Counted from the stretch's first letter, positions 35,587 to 44,011 are shown. The stretch: 64,000 nucleotides of DNA from Paractinoplanes deccanensis (GCF_016862115.1 NZ_BOMI01000064.1:1-64000), one strand, 5' to 3'. Made by a program: numbers and translations. Notes: generated from the sequence alone by a model not told the origin.

Positions 35587-37344
35587 ATGTACCCGTACCA
35601 GAACCCCGCCCTGCCGATCGAGGACCGGATCACCGATCTGATCGGGCGGATGACGCTCGCCGAGAAGGCCGGCCTGATGTTCCACACGATGGCGGCCGTG
35701 AACGCGGACGGCACGCTCTTCGAGCCGGACGGCGCAGGCGGCATGTTCCCGTCGACCCGGTGGCTCGTCGAGGACAAGCTGATCAACCACGTCAACATCC
35801 TGACGATGGGCCCGGTCGCTCCCGCCGCGATCGCCGAGTGGCACAACCGGATCCAAGAGGTCGCGGCCGACACCCGCCTGGGCATCCCGGTCACCGTCTC
35901 GACCGACCCGCGGCACGGTTTCCTCGACAACCCGGCGACGTCGGCGGCCGCGGGCGGCTTCTCGGTCTGGCCGGAGCCGATCGGCCTGGGCGCCACCAAA
36001 GACCCCGATCTGGTACGGGAGTTCGCGGACATCGCGCGGCGCGAGTACCTGGCGGCGGGCATCCGGGTGGCCCTGCACCCGATGGCCGACCTCGCCACCG
36101 AGCCGCGGTGGGCGCGCACCAGTGGCACGCTCGGCTCGGACCCTGCCATGGTCGCCGACCTGCTCCGCGCGTACGTCGAGGGCTTCCAGGGACCGGAGCT
36201 CGGCCCGGACAGCGTGGCCACGATGGTCAAGCACTTCCCCGGCGCCGGGCCGCAGATGAACGGCGAGGACGCGCACTTCCCGTACGGGCGGGAGCAGGTC
36301 TACCCGGGCGGGCGCTTCGACGAGCACCTCAAGGTGTTCGAGGCGGCCTTCGAGGCGGGCGCGGCCCAGATCATGCCGTACTACGGGATGCCGATCGGCA
36401 CCTCGTACGAGGAAGTGGGTTTCGGCTTCAACAAGGGCATCATCGAGGGGCTGCTGCGCGGAAGGTACGGCTTCGACGGTGTGGTCTGCACCGACTGGGG
36501 CCTGGTCACCGACGCGGACGACGTGTTCGGCGCCCCGATGCCGGCGCGCGCCTGGGGCGTGGAGAGCCTGTCCCGCCTCGACCGGGTCCACCGCATCATC
36601 GAGGCCGGCGCCGACCAGCTGGGCGGCGAGCACTGCCCCGAGCTGATCGTCGAGCTGGTCTCGCGGGGCCGCGTGCCCGAGTCCCGCATCGACGCGTCGG
36701 CCCGCCGGATCCTGCGGGACAAGTTCCGCCTGGGCCTGTTCGACGACCGCCGCACCGTGTCCGCACCGGACGCCGCGCAGGAGATCGGCCGGCCGGCGTA
36801 CGTGGCGGCGGGCCTGGAGGCGCAGCGCCGCTCGATCGTGGTGCTCCAGTCGTCGGTGCTGCCGCTCGCCGAGGGCATCAAGGTCTACCTGGACGGCGTG
36901 GACGCCGACGTGGCCGGGCGCTACGCCAAGGTGGTCACGTCCGTCGCCGAGGCGGACGTGGCGATCGTGCGGCGGAGCGCGCCGTACGACACCACGCGCA
37001 CCACGGGCTTCGAGTCGTTCTTCCACGCCGGCCGCCTCGACTACACCCCGGCCGAGCTCGCGCCCGTCGAAGAGATCGCCGCGGCGGTGCCGACGGTGGT
37101 GGACGTGCTGCTCGACCGGCCCGCGGTGCTCACGCCGCTGGCCGCGCGGGCGGCCGCCCTCACCGGCAGCTTCGGCGCGTCCGACGAGGCGCTGCTCGAC
37201 ATCCTCTTCGGCCGCGTCAGGCCCACGGGCACGCTGCCGTTCGAGCTGCCGCGCTCGATGGAGGCCGTCGCCGCGTCCCGCGAGGACGTGCCCAACGACA
37301 CCGAGGACCCGCTGTTCCCGTACGGGCACGGCCTGACGCTCTGA
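35587..37344 (+). CDS. Glycoside hydrolase family 3 beta-glycosidase
   Basis: A 585-residue cytoplasmic GH3 enzyme (no signal peptide). The catalytic nucleophile is Asp303 in GVVCTDWGLV, the conserved KHFPG is at 215-219, and the C-terminal alpha/beta sandwich carries VDVLLDRPAVL and ends with FPYGHGLTL as in bacterial beta-glucosidases. It lacks the fibronectin-like C-terminal domain of larger members. A clear ribosome site (ACGGAGG) precedes ATG 35587. Pairing with the upstream permease suggests hydrolysis of an imported beta-glucoside or xyloside. Confidence 0.92.
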   Translation: MYPYQNPALPIEDRITDLIGRMTLAEKAGLMFHTMAAVNADGTLFEPDGAGGMFPSTRWLVEDKLINHVNILTMGPVAPAAIAEWHNRIQEVAADTRLGIPVTVSTDPRHGFLDNPATSAAAGGFSVWPEPIGLGATKDPDLVREFADIARREYLAAGIRVALHPMADLATEPRWARTSGTLGSDPAMVADLLRAYVEGFQGPELGPDSVATMVKHFPGAGPQMNGEDAHFPYGREQVYPGGRFDEHLKVFEAAFEAGAAQIMPYYGMPIGTSYEEVGFGFNKGIIEGLLRGRYGFDGVVCTDWGLVTDADDVFGAPMPARAWGVESLSRLDRVHRIIEAGADQLGGEHCPELIVELVSRGRVPESRIDASARRILRDKFRLGLFDDRRTVSAPDAAQEIGRPAYVAAGLEAQRRSIVVLQSSVLPLAEGIKVYLDGVDADVAGRYAKVVTSVAEADVAIVRRSAPYDTTRTTGFESFFHAGRLDYTPAELAPVEEIAAAVPTVVDVLLDRPAVLTPLAARAAALTGSFGASDEALLDILFGRVRPTGTLPFELPRSMEAVAASREDVPNDTEDPLFPYGHGLTL

Positions 37345-37349
37345 CGCTC

Positions 37350-37379
37350 GCCGCCGTACCTCTGCGGGGGTACGGCGGC
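37350..37379 (+). terminator. Hairpin terminator after the GH3 gene
   Basis: Perfect 11-bp stem (GCCGCCGTACC/GGTACGGCGGC) with an 8-base loop, five bases beyond the GH3 stop. No T-run follows, as is common in actinomycetes. Confidence 0.7.
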
Positions 37380-37522
37380 GCCGTGCTACTCCCGGGCGAG
37401 GTAGCGGGAGAGCCGTCCGCCGCGGGACGCGCACCGCTGCCGCGCCGCGAAACCATTGCCGCATGGGAGGGCCGCGGTCCGCTGCCTTCATCCTGACTCG
37501 GCCAGCTCTCCCTGATGGTGCG

Positions 37523-37595
37523 TACCCGGAGCGCGATTCGAACGCGCACTGGCGCCGTCCTGAGCGGCGTGCCTCTGCCGTTGGGCTACCCGGGC
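37523..37595 (-). tRNA. Atypical class I tRNA with Leu anticodon CAG
   Basis: A 73-base cloverleaf folds by hand: acceptor 37595-37589 with 37530-37524 (ends are G.U pairs), D arm with GG, anticodon stem CGCCG/CGGCG and loop CTCAGGA giving anticodon CAG (codon CUG, Leu), 5-base variable loop, T arm GCGCG-TTCGAAT-CGCGC, discriminator A. All bacterial leucine tRNAs have a long variable arm; this one does not. No CCA is encoded. It may be a specialised tRNA, a degenerate copy or a tRNA-like RNA. Confidence 0.65.
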
Positions 37596-37612
37596 TTGGT
37601 GCTTTTCCTGCG

Positions 37613-37684
37613 AGCGGCAGGCCGGGATCGAACCGGCGGCCTCCACCATGGCAAGGTGGCGCTCTTCCGCTGAGCTACAACCGC
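37613..37684 (-). tRNA. Atypical tRNA-Gly (anticodon GCC)
   Basis: A 72-base cloverleaf: acceptor 37684-37678 with 37620-37614, containing a U.U mismatch and a U.G pair; D arm GCTC-AGCGGAA-GAGC; anticodon stem CCACC/GGTGG, loop TTGCCAT with anticodon GCC; T arm GCCGG-TTCGATC-CCGGC; discriminator U as in glycine tRNAs. No CCA is encoded. It lies 17 bases upstream of the CAG tRNA in the same orientation and begins directly at the T-run of an intrinsic terminator. Confidence 0.7.
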
Positions 37685-37716
37685 AAAAAAACCGCCGTCC
37701 CTGCGGTGGGCGGCGG
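37685..37716 (-). terminator. Strong intrinsic terminator with T7 tract
   Basis: On the minus strand the sequence forms a 9-bp stem (CCGCCG+CCC with GGG+CGGCGG, one bulged A) and a 6-base loop, followed by seven T. It is about 150 bases beyond the acyl-CoA synthetase stop and directly abuts the 5' end of the glycine tRNA. The stretch 37717-37863 otherwise holds no gene. Confidence 0.85.
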
Positions 37717-37786
37717 CGTCGGCAATTGCCGGCCTTACGTGCTGCGCCACCGTTATCCGCTACCGGACAGACTGTGCAGCGACATC

Positions 37787-37814
37787 TTTTCTCTCCCTGA
37801 TTTTCTCTCCCTGA
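37787..37814. repeat. Direct repeat of TTTTCTCTCCCTGA
   Basis: Two adjacent identical 14-mers (37787-37800 and 37801-37814). The 10-mer CTCTCCCTGA occurs again at 37506-37515, on the other side of the tRNA pair, in the same orientation. Confidence 0.8.
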
Positions 37815-37863
37815 TTCGTGGTGATGTCGATGCTAGAAGCCGGCAGGAGCGGCGGCAACGGAA

Positions 37864-39327
37864 TTACAGCGGCCTGCTCCGCAGATCGGCCTTGCGCACC
37901 TTGTTCGAGCCCGTCTTCGGCAGGTCGTCGACGATCGTGAAATGGGCCGGGATCTTGTATTTGGCGAGCCGCCCCGCGAGATGCTCGCGCAACTCCCCGG
38001 CGGTCGGCCGGTGCCCGGCCGCCGGGACGATGAAGGCACGCCCGGCCTCGCCCCATTTCTCGTCCGGCACCCCGATCACCGCCACTTCCGCCACCCCGGG
38101 ATGGGTGAAGAGCGCTGCCTCCACCTCCGCCGGATACACGTTCTCGCCGCCCGAGATGTACATGTCCTTGAGCCGGTCGAGGATCCGGAAATGGCCGTCC
38201 TCGCCGACCGCCGCGATGTCGCCGGTGCGAAGCCAGCCGTCGGCGAAGGCGTCCGCGGTGGCCGCCGGATCCTCCCAATAACCGGGCGTCACATTGGGCC
38301 CGCGCACCAGCACCTCACCCGGTTCCCCGGGCGCCGCGTCGGTGAGGTCGGGCCGCACGCACCGTACGTCGGTGAAAAAGACCGGAACCCCCGCGGAGCC
38401 GACGTGGCTCAGGCTTTCCCGCGCTTCCAGGAACGTCGCGCCGGGCGCCGTCTCGGTCATCCCGTAGCCCTGGCAGAACGTCAGCCCCCGTTCCTGATAG
38501 GCCCGGATCAGCGCCGGCGGAACGGCGGCACCCCCGCTCATCACGCACCGCAGCGACGACAGATCCGTGGACGCCCACCGCGGTGACCGCGCGAGCGCCG
38601 CGAACATCGCCGCCACCCCGAACATCCACGTGACCCGGTGTCTCTCGATGAGATCGAGCGCCTGATCGACGTTCCACGACGGCATGATGACCGACCGGCC
38701 ACCCTTGAGCACGGTCGGCAGCAGACATTGGTTCAGCGCCGCCACGTGAAACAGCGGCGCCCCGATCAACGTCACCTCGTCGCCCGCCACATCGACACCC
38801 ACGAGCAGGTTGTACGTGTTCCACACGACGTTCCCGTGGGTCAGGATCGCCCCTTTGGGCCGCCCCGTCGTGCCCGACGTGTAGAGCAGGAACGCCGGAT
38901 CGTCCAACCCGACCTCGACCTCGATCGGCGGCCCCGTTTCCGCGCTTGTCTCGGTCAGCGCGGTCACCGGGATCGTCGTCGGCGCCTTTGCCTCGGCGCA
39001 TTCCGGGTCGCGGATGAGCACCCGCGCCCCGGAATGGCCGAGCTGATAGCGCACTTCCGGCGCTGTGAGCCGGAAATTGAGCGGCACGAACACCCCACCC
39101 AGCAGATGCGTGGCGAACAGGGTCTCGACGAGCGCCGGATGGTTCGGCCCCAGGTAGGCGACCCGGTCGCCCCGGCCGACCCCTTCCGCCCGCAGCCGGT
39201 GGGCCAGCCGGGTGACCCGGTCGCGCAATTCGGCGTACGTCCACGAATCGTCGCCGAAGACCAGAGCGACCCGATCCGGCGAGATGGCCGCACGGCGGGC
39301 CGGCCACGAGCCGAGTCCCCTGTTCAT
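37864..39327 (-). CDS. Acyl-CoA synthetase (FadD-like AMP ligase)
   Basis: A 487-residue ANL enzyme that activates a carboxylic acid as its CoA thioester. The AMP-binding core FLLYTSGTTGRPKGAILTH is at about 168-186, YGMTETAPG in the middle, the hinge RLKDMYISGGENVYPAEVE near 395, and the catalytic Lys in LPKTGSNKVRK near the end. ATG at 39327 is chosen over in-frame upstream codons because the MaoC stop lies at 39332. It is the last gene of the leftward catabolic run and ends before a strong terminator. With a PaaX regulator, ABC importer, SDR and MaoC hydratase, a beta-oxidation-like pathway for an aromatic or branched acid is likely. Confidence 0.9.
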   Translation of the reverse strand: MNRGLGSWPARRAAISPDRVALVFGDDSWTYAELRDRVTRLAHRLRAEGVGRGDRVAYLGPNHPALVETLFATHLLGGVFVPLNFRLTAPEVRYQLGHSGARVLIRDPECAEAKAPTTIPVTALTETSAETGPPIEVEVGLDDPAFLLYTSGTTGRPKGAILTHGNVVWNTYNLLVGVDVAGDEVTLIGAPLFHVAALNQCLLPTVLKGGRSVIMPSWNVDQALDLIERHRVTWMFGVAAMFAALARSPRWASTDLSSLRCVMSGGAAVPPALIRAYQERGLTFCQGYGMTETAPGATFLEARESLSHVGSAGVPVFFTDVRCVRPDLTDAAPGEPGEVLVRGPNVTPGYWEDPAATADAFADGWLRTGDIAAVGEDGHFRILDRLKDMYISGGENVYPAEVEAALFTHPGVAEVAVIGVPDEKWGEAGRAFIVPAAGHRPTAGELREHLAGRLAKYKIPAHFTIVDDLPKTGSNKVRKADLRSRPL

Positions 39328-39331
39328 GACA

Positions 39332-39787
39332 TCAGGGGTAGTAGCGATAGATGGGCCGGGCAACGCAGGCGGGCTTCTCACCGCCGTCGATCTCGACGGT
39401 GAAGTCCAGTTTCACCTGAGCTCCCCCACCACCGACCGGCGTCACCTCGGCAACGGTCGCCGCGAGCCGCACCTTGGACCCCACCTTGACCGGCGACGGG
39501 AACCGCACCTTGTCCAGCCCGTAATTGATACCCATCGACACCCCGCGCACTTCCAGCAACTCCGCGAAGAGCGGAATCACCAGCGCCAGCGTCAGATACC
39601 CATGCGCGATCGGCCCACCGAACGGCCCGGCCTCGGCCTTCTCGACGTCCACATGAATCCACTGATGGTCCCCGGTCGCCTCGGCGAACTGGTTGACCCT
39701 CTCCTGAGTGACCTCGAGCCATTGGCTGTGGCCAAGCTCCCTGCCACCCAGGGTCTTGAGCTCCTCGATCCCATCAACCGTGATCAT
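39332..39787 (-). CDS. MaoC-like enoyl-CoA hydratase
   Basis: A 151-residue hot-dog-fold hydratase adding water to 2-enoyl-CoA to give the (R)-3-hydroxyacyl-CoA. The hydratase motif is clear: FAEATGDHQWIHVDVEKAEAGPFGGPIAHGYLTLAL, with catalytic Asp and His in GDHQWIH. ATG at 39787; four bases separate its stop from the synthetase start. It matches the catabolic run and would act between the synthetase and the SDR. Confidence 0.92.
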   Translation of the reverse strand: MITVDGIEELKTLGGRELGHSQWLEVTQERVNQFAEATGDHQWIHVDVEKAEAGPFGGPIAHGYLTLALVIPLFAELLEVRGVSMGINYGLDKVRFPSPVKVGSKVRLAATVAEVTPVGGGGAQVKLDFTVEIDGGEKPACVARPIYRYYP

Positions 39788-39927
39788 CCCGCGTTCCCCT
39801 CATCCCTCAGCCACCAGTACTCGTGGATTCTGAGCCGATCCGCCACCCGGAAGTCCAGACCCACCCGCCTTGCTGCGACACCCGTCTCAAGCACCCGGCA
39901 CCGCGCCGCCGTCACCGCCGGCGCCGC

Positions 39928-40818
39928 TCACGCCCCTTCCGGTGGTCTCGGCGCCGGAATCCCGTAGGTCTCCCACTCTCCGAAGTCGTGGGCGGCGATG
40001 GCGTCGGCGGTCCAGCCACCCTCGGCGAACGCGACAGTCTTCTCCTGGGGGTGCGCCCACAACGCCAGCCGGTCCCCGCCGATCCCGATCGCCTGCCCCG
40101 TGATGTCGCGCGACGCGTCCGAGGCCAGGAACACGACGAGACCCGCGACGTCCTCCACCGTGCCCATGCCTTCGTCCCGGCGCACCCAAGCCGGCAGCGG
40201 TGCATCACTTTCCAACAACGGCGCGAACGCGGGAATAGTTTTAGTCATCTCCGTAGCCGCCACCGGCACCACCGCGTTCACCGTGATCCCGGCCCGCGCG
40301 AGCTCCATCGCCCACGTCCGTGCCATCGCCGCGATCCCCGCCTTGGCCGCCGCGTAGTTCGTCTGCCCGAAGTTCCCCCGCTGCCCCGCCGGCGACGACA
40401 CCAGGATCAGCCGCCCGCCCTCACCCTGCTCCCGCATCCGCACGGCCGCCGCCCGCGCACAGGTGAATGTCCCTCTCAAGTGCACATCGATGACCGCATC
40501 AAATTCTTCATCGCTCATCTTCCACAGCACCCGATCGCGCAAGATCCCCGCGTTGGTCACCATCACGTCGAGCCGCCCGAACTCCCGCACGGCCGTCCCC
40601 ACAAGCTGCTCGGCCGTCTCCGCGGGCCCCACCGCAGCCACGACCCCAGCGGCCCGCCCACCAGCACCGTGGATCTCATCGACCGCAGCATCCACCGCCG
40701 CCTTGTCGACGTCGTTCACCACCACCGCGGCCCCCGCCTGGGCGAGCGCCTTGGCATACGCCAGCCCCAGCCCGCGCCCACTGCCGGTCACCACAGCGAC
40801 CTTGCCGTTCAGCTCCAT
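39928..40818 (-). CDS. SDR-family oxidoreductase (3-hydroxyacyl-CoA dehydrogenase-like)
   Basis: A 296-residue short-chain dehydrogenase. TGSGRGLGLAYA (10-21) is the cofactor loop, NDVD near 35 suggests NAD+, NAG at about 92-94, the catalytic Ser in LVSSPAG and YAAAK with the Tyr/Lys pair. The C-terminal ~60 residues exceed the usual 250-residue SDR and resemble the SDR part of peroxisomal multifunctional enzyme 2 (HSD17B4-like), which oxidises (R)-3-hydroxyacyl-CoA and pairs with MaoC hydratases. ATG at 40818. A 140-bp gap separates it from the MaoC gene. Confidence 0.88.
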   Translation of the reverse strand: MELNGKVAVVTGSGRGLGLAYAKALAQAGAAVVVNDVDKAAVDAAVDEIHGAGGRAAGVVAAVGPAETAEQLVGTAVREFGRLDVMVTNAGILRDRVLWKMSDEEFDAVIDVHLRGTFTCARAAAVRMREQGEGGRLILVSSPAGQRGNFGQTNYAAAKAGIAAMARTWAMELARAGITVNAVVPVAATEMTKTIPAFAPLLESDAPLPAWVRRDEGMGTVEDVAGLVVFLASDASRDITGQAIGIGGDRLALWAHPQEKTVAFAEGGWTADAIAAHDFGEWETYGIPAPRPPEGA

Positions 40819-40823
40819 GTCCC

Positions 40824-41112
40824 CTCCACAGCCGCCACCGCTTCCCCTCACTCCTCCACAGCCCACGCCCCGTGTCCACGCCCGTCCACAGGGGCCGCCT
40901 TCGCACGCCCATCCACAACCACGACCGCCTCAGGCACTTTCTCCACAACCGCGATCGCTGCTCGCACCCGTCCACAGCCGCGACCATCCAACGCACCCTC
41001 CACAGCCGCAACCACTGTTCGCGCCCCTCCACAGCCACGACCACCTACCGGCCCCTCCACAGCCGCAACCGCTGCTCGCACCCCTCCACAGCCACGACCA
41101 CCTACCACCCCT
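40824..41112. repeat. Minisatellite: about ten 27-30-bp imperfect repeats
   Basis: Units beginning (C/G)TCCACAGCC or CTCCACAACC recur at 40942, 40971, 40998, 41027, 41055 and 41084, with looser copies from 40824. The last four units alternate CGCAACCRCTG and CACGACCACCTAC variants. The array fills the 454-bp gap between the SDR gene start and the hydrolase stop (41273). Bases 41113-41272 hold no gene. Open frames through the array differ in frame and look non-coding. Confidence 0.8.
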
Positions 41113-41272
41113 CTTTACGGCGACCGCGGCTCCACGGCCATCCAGAGTCGCCGCCCGTTCCCTCATTTCTGCCCACACCGGCGACAGCCCGTCAGACGCC
41201 ACTTCGCGGCCGGCGCGCCACCACGGCATGAGGCGCGCCGGCCGAGAAGGAGGCGCACCGTGTCCCGCGGAA

Positions 41273-42673
41273 TCATCGGCGGCCCACCGTGAACGGCCTC
41301 GGATACGGCGCCGGCCTGTAATGCACATAGGCCGGGGTGGCCGTGTCCAGCGACGCCGCGAGGGCGTTCAGCGCCTCCGGTGACGTGCCCGACCAGCGGC
41401 CGCTGCCGACGCGGTTTTCGAGCGTGCGCAATGCCGCCAGGATCTCGCCCACCGTGAAGGTGCAGTGGCCCGCCCTGTGCACGAACGCCTGCCGCAACAG
41501 AGCCGGCGAGCGGACCGCCTCGCGGTAGGCGCTCTGCACCTGCACCGGCACCAGCGCGTCCCCGGTCGTGTGGATGGTCATCAAGGGGTCGCTCAGCCGC
41601 CCGGTGAACGACAGGTTCCGCGCGATGTAGGCGACCGCCCGCGGATCCGCGCTGATCCGCGGCTCCTCGGCGAGCGTCTTCAGGTCGGCCTCGAGTGATG
41701 CGCCCGCCGCCTCGTACAGCGCCTTCACTTCCGCGCGCAGCGACGACCGGGCCAGCATCCGCGCGTAGTCCACGCCGGTGTTCCACGACATGTTGCCGCC
41801 CGCGCGGCTCTCCGCCTCCTGGCGCCAGGACAGCCCCACGTAGATCGTCGTGCCGAGCGCCCGCGCCTGATTCCGTTGCGCCGTCTCGTAATCTCCCGGC
41901 GCCGGCTCCGGAAGCGCCGGATCGTTCCAGGCCGGAATGTTGTGCAGCGCCGCCGCCAGAGCCGTCCGCGCCCGCCCGAGCGGCGTCGCCTGCGCTGCCT
42001 GCAGCGCCCCGGTCAACGCTGCGATCGACGCCGTCGCGGTCGTTTGATCCCCCAGCCGTACGAGGGGCACGTCCGCCCCCGGCAACAACAGCGTCCGCAG
42101 CGCGAAGAGCGGGTCCAGCGTGTTGTTCCAGTTCGCCACGCCGCCCTGCTGGAGCCCGCACATCGCCAGCCCGCCCACGAACCGGGCGGGGTACCGTTCC
42201 AGCAACCCCGTGGTGATCATCCCGCCCAGGGAGGTTCCCCACGCGAGCGTCCGGCGTGCCTTGCCGAACTGCCGCCCGAACACCTCCAGCGTGGCAACCT
42301 GGTCCGGCAGCGCTTGTTCGAGCACCCATCCCGTGTCGGCATACGACGACCCGATCAGCGCATACCCGCCGGCGAGCAGCGCTTCCCGAACCGCCGGGCT
42401 CGGCGCGTTCTGCGCCGGGTTGGGCGCCCCCTTCGGCGTGTAGCCGTGGCTGTAGAGCAGAACAGTCCCGTTCCACGGCGAAGGCACGTCGAAGATGTAC
42501 GTGGCCCCCGACGGCAGCACGCCTTCCACATGCTCGACGGGCCCTTGACGGACGTGGCCGTCCACAGGGCCCGCGAACGACACCGCCCCGCCCGCTGCCT
42601 GGGCAGGTCCGGACAGCCCCGCCACCGCAAGGGCAAGCCCCACAACCACGGCACCAACACGGCGAAACTTCAT
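41273..42673 (-). CDS. Secreted alpha/beta hydrolase
   Basis: A 466-residue protein with a signal peptide (RRVGAVVVGLALAVAGLSGPAQA, cleavage about residue 26). The alpha/beta-hydrolase triad is visible: nucleophile Ser in AWGTSLGGM, Asp in HTTGDALVPV, and His in HRAGHCTFT. The fold around SHGYTPKG provides the oxyanion region. Homologues are annotated as prolyl-oligopeptidase-like or esterase-type. Its ATG overlaps the LivM stop (ATGA), so it belongs to the ABC operon: it may release the acid that the transporter imports from an ester or amide outside the cell. Confidence 0.83.
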   Translation of the reverse strand: MKFRRVGAVVVGLALAVAGLSGPAQAAGGAVSFAGPVDGHVRQGPVEHVEGVLPSGATYIFDVPSPWNGTVLLYSHGYTPKGAPNPAQNAPSPAVREALLAGGYALIGSSYADTGWVLEQALPDQVATLEVFGRQFGKARRTLAWGTSLGGMITTGLLERYPARFVGGLAMCGLQQGGVANWNNTLDPLFALRTLLLPGADVPLVRLGDQTTATASIAALTGALQAAQATPLGRARTALAAALHNIPAWNDPALPEPAPGDYETAQRNQARALGTTIYVGLSWRQEAESRAGGNMSWNTGVDYARMLARSSLRAEVKALYEAAGASLEADLKTLAEEPRISADPRAVAYIARNLSFTGRLSDPLMTIHTTGDALVPVQVQSAYREAVRSPALLRQAFVHRAGHCTFTVGEILAALRTLENRVGSGRWSGTSPEALNALAASLDTATPAYVHYRPAPYPRPFTVGRR

Positions 42674-43968
42674 GCGCGTTCCTCCAACGAATCAGGAGCA
42701 GACGAAGGCCGCTCCGTGGACGACCGCTCCTTGCCGACCCCAGGCCGCCCCGCGGATGACCCGCGGTCCGCCGACTCAGGCCCGGCCGCAGGGGACGACC
42801 CGTCCTTCGAGACAAGTCCGGCTGTGGAAGACGTCCCGGCCGCAGACGACTCACCCCCAGGGACAAACCCGGCTGTGGACGACACCCCAGCCACAGACGA
42901 CTCACCCCCAGGGACAAACCCGGCTGTGGACGACGAACCGCCCGCCCGGAAGGGACCGTCCGTGGACGACGACCCAGCCGTGGACGAAGGTTGCGTTGTG
43001 GACGACGCCCCGGCTGTGGACGACCGCGGGAAGAAGCGCCGCACCGTAGGCACGATGCCCTGGGGCATGTAGCGGACGGCCGCTATCAGGAGCAGGGCGT
43101 AGACCGCATACGACAGGACGCTGGGGGCGTAACTGGGCATTCCGGGCTGGGTGCCCAGCGAGTTGAGCAGCTGGACCAGCAGGACGATGACGGCCGCGCC
43201 CACGAGCGGGCCCGCGATCGTGCCCAGGCCGCCGACCACGGCCATCACCACGAACTCGATGGAGAGCAGCACCGGGAACGAGCCCGGCGCCAGGTAGCCG
43301 AGGTAGAAGGCGTACACGCCCCCGGCCAAGCCGGCGAAGGCGGCGGACAGCGCGAACACCGCCAACCGGTAACCGCCGACCGGGACGCCGCTGGCTGCCG
43401 CGGCGGTTTCGCTGGTGGCGGCGGCGCGCAAGGCTCGGCCGGAGCGGGAGGCCACGACGTTGCGCGAGATGAGCAGCACTACGGCGAGCACCGCCCAGAC
43501 GATGTAGGCGTAGCCGATGTCGTCGCGCAGCTCGGCGCCGAACAGGGACAACCGCGGGATGCCCTGCAAGCCGATGGCGCCGCCCGCCCACGTGCCCTGG
43601 CCCAGCAGGGACAACAGGATCAGCTGCACGGCCAACGTCGCGAAGGCCAGGTGGTGCCCGCGCAACCGCAGCAGCGGCGCGCCTAGCAGGACGGCGGCCA
43701 CCGCGGCGGCCACGGGGGCGAGCAGGAGGCCGATCAGCGACGGGGCACCGTGCACGGCCAGCAGACCCGCGGCGTAGGCGCCGATGGCGTAGAAGGCCGC
43801 CTGCCCGAGGGAGACCTGGCCGGCGTAGCCCATCAGGAGAGACACACCGGCGGTGACCGTCGCGGCCAGGCCGAGCAGGATGTATACGGAGAGCTGGCGC
43901 TCCGGCAGCAGCGGGGGCAGGGCGAGCGTGATCGCGGCGACGGCGAACAGCAGCAGCGACTTCCTCAT
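42670..43968 (-). CDS. livM: Branched-chain-type ABC transporter permease LivM with long repeat tail
   Basis: A 432-residue permease. Residues 1-315 are a standard LivM with about ten helices and the conserved GYAGQVSLGQAAFYAIGAY and FALSAAFAGLAGGVYA segments. Residues 316-432 form a Ser/Thr/Gly/Ala/Pro-rich tail absent from the family, containing a 17-residue repeat (SSTAGFVPGGESSVAGV and variants; DNA period 51 bases). The tail reads in frame up to an ATGA overlap with the hydrolase gene. It could be disordered and cytoplasmic; function unknown. Confidence 0.87.
   Translation of the reverse strand: MRKSLLLFAVAAITLALPPLLPERQLSVYILLGLAATVTAGVSLLMGYAGQVSLGQAAFYAIGAYAAGLLAVHGAPSLIGLLLAPVAAAVAAVLLGAPLLRLRGHHLAFATLAVQLILLSLLGQGTWAGGAIGLQGIPRLSLFGAELRDDIGYAYIVWAVLAVVLLISRNVVASRSGRALRAAATSETAAAASGVPVGGYRLAVFALSAAFAGLAGGVYAFYLGYLAPGSFPVLLSIEFVVMAVVGGLGTIAGPLVGAAVIVLLVQLLNSLGTQPGMPSYAPSVLSYAVYALLLIAAVRYMPQGIVPTVRRFFPRSSTAGASSTTQPSSTAGSSSTDGPFRAGGSSSTAGFVPGGESSVAGVSSTAGFVPGGESSAAGTSSTAGLVSKDGSSPAAGPESADRGSSAGRPGVGKERSSTERPSSAPDSLEERA
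42828..42938. repeat. 51-bp tandem repeat in the LivM tail
   Basis: The segment starting TCACCCCCAGGGACAAACCC at 42851 recurs at 42902 (period 51), with a third, diverged unit to the left. Each unit encodes 17 residues. The TCCACAGCC core is shared, in opposite orientation, with the minisatellite at 40824-41112. Confidence 0.8.
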
Positions 43969-44011
43969 AGCGCCACTCCGCGAAGGAAGGCGCGAGGGCA
44001 GGCACGCGCAC

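Noticed and set aside
34129..37491. 1120-codon open frame antisense to the sugar transporter and GH3 genes
   Set aside because: Arg/His/Val-rich composition typical of the antisense of GC-rich genes; the plus-strand genes have clear domains and ribosome sites.
40824..41112. DnaA-box cluster (origin) because of repeated TCCACA
   Set aside because: Actinomycete boxes are TTGTCCACA-like; here the bases before TCCACA are mostly C/G and the spacing is a regular tandem repeat. No dnaA or dnaN gene is nearby.
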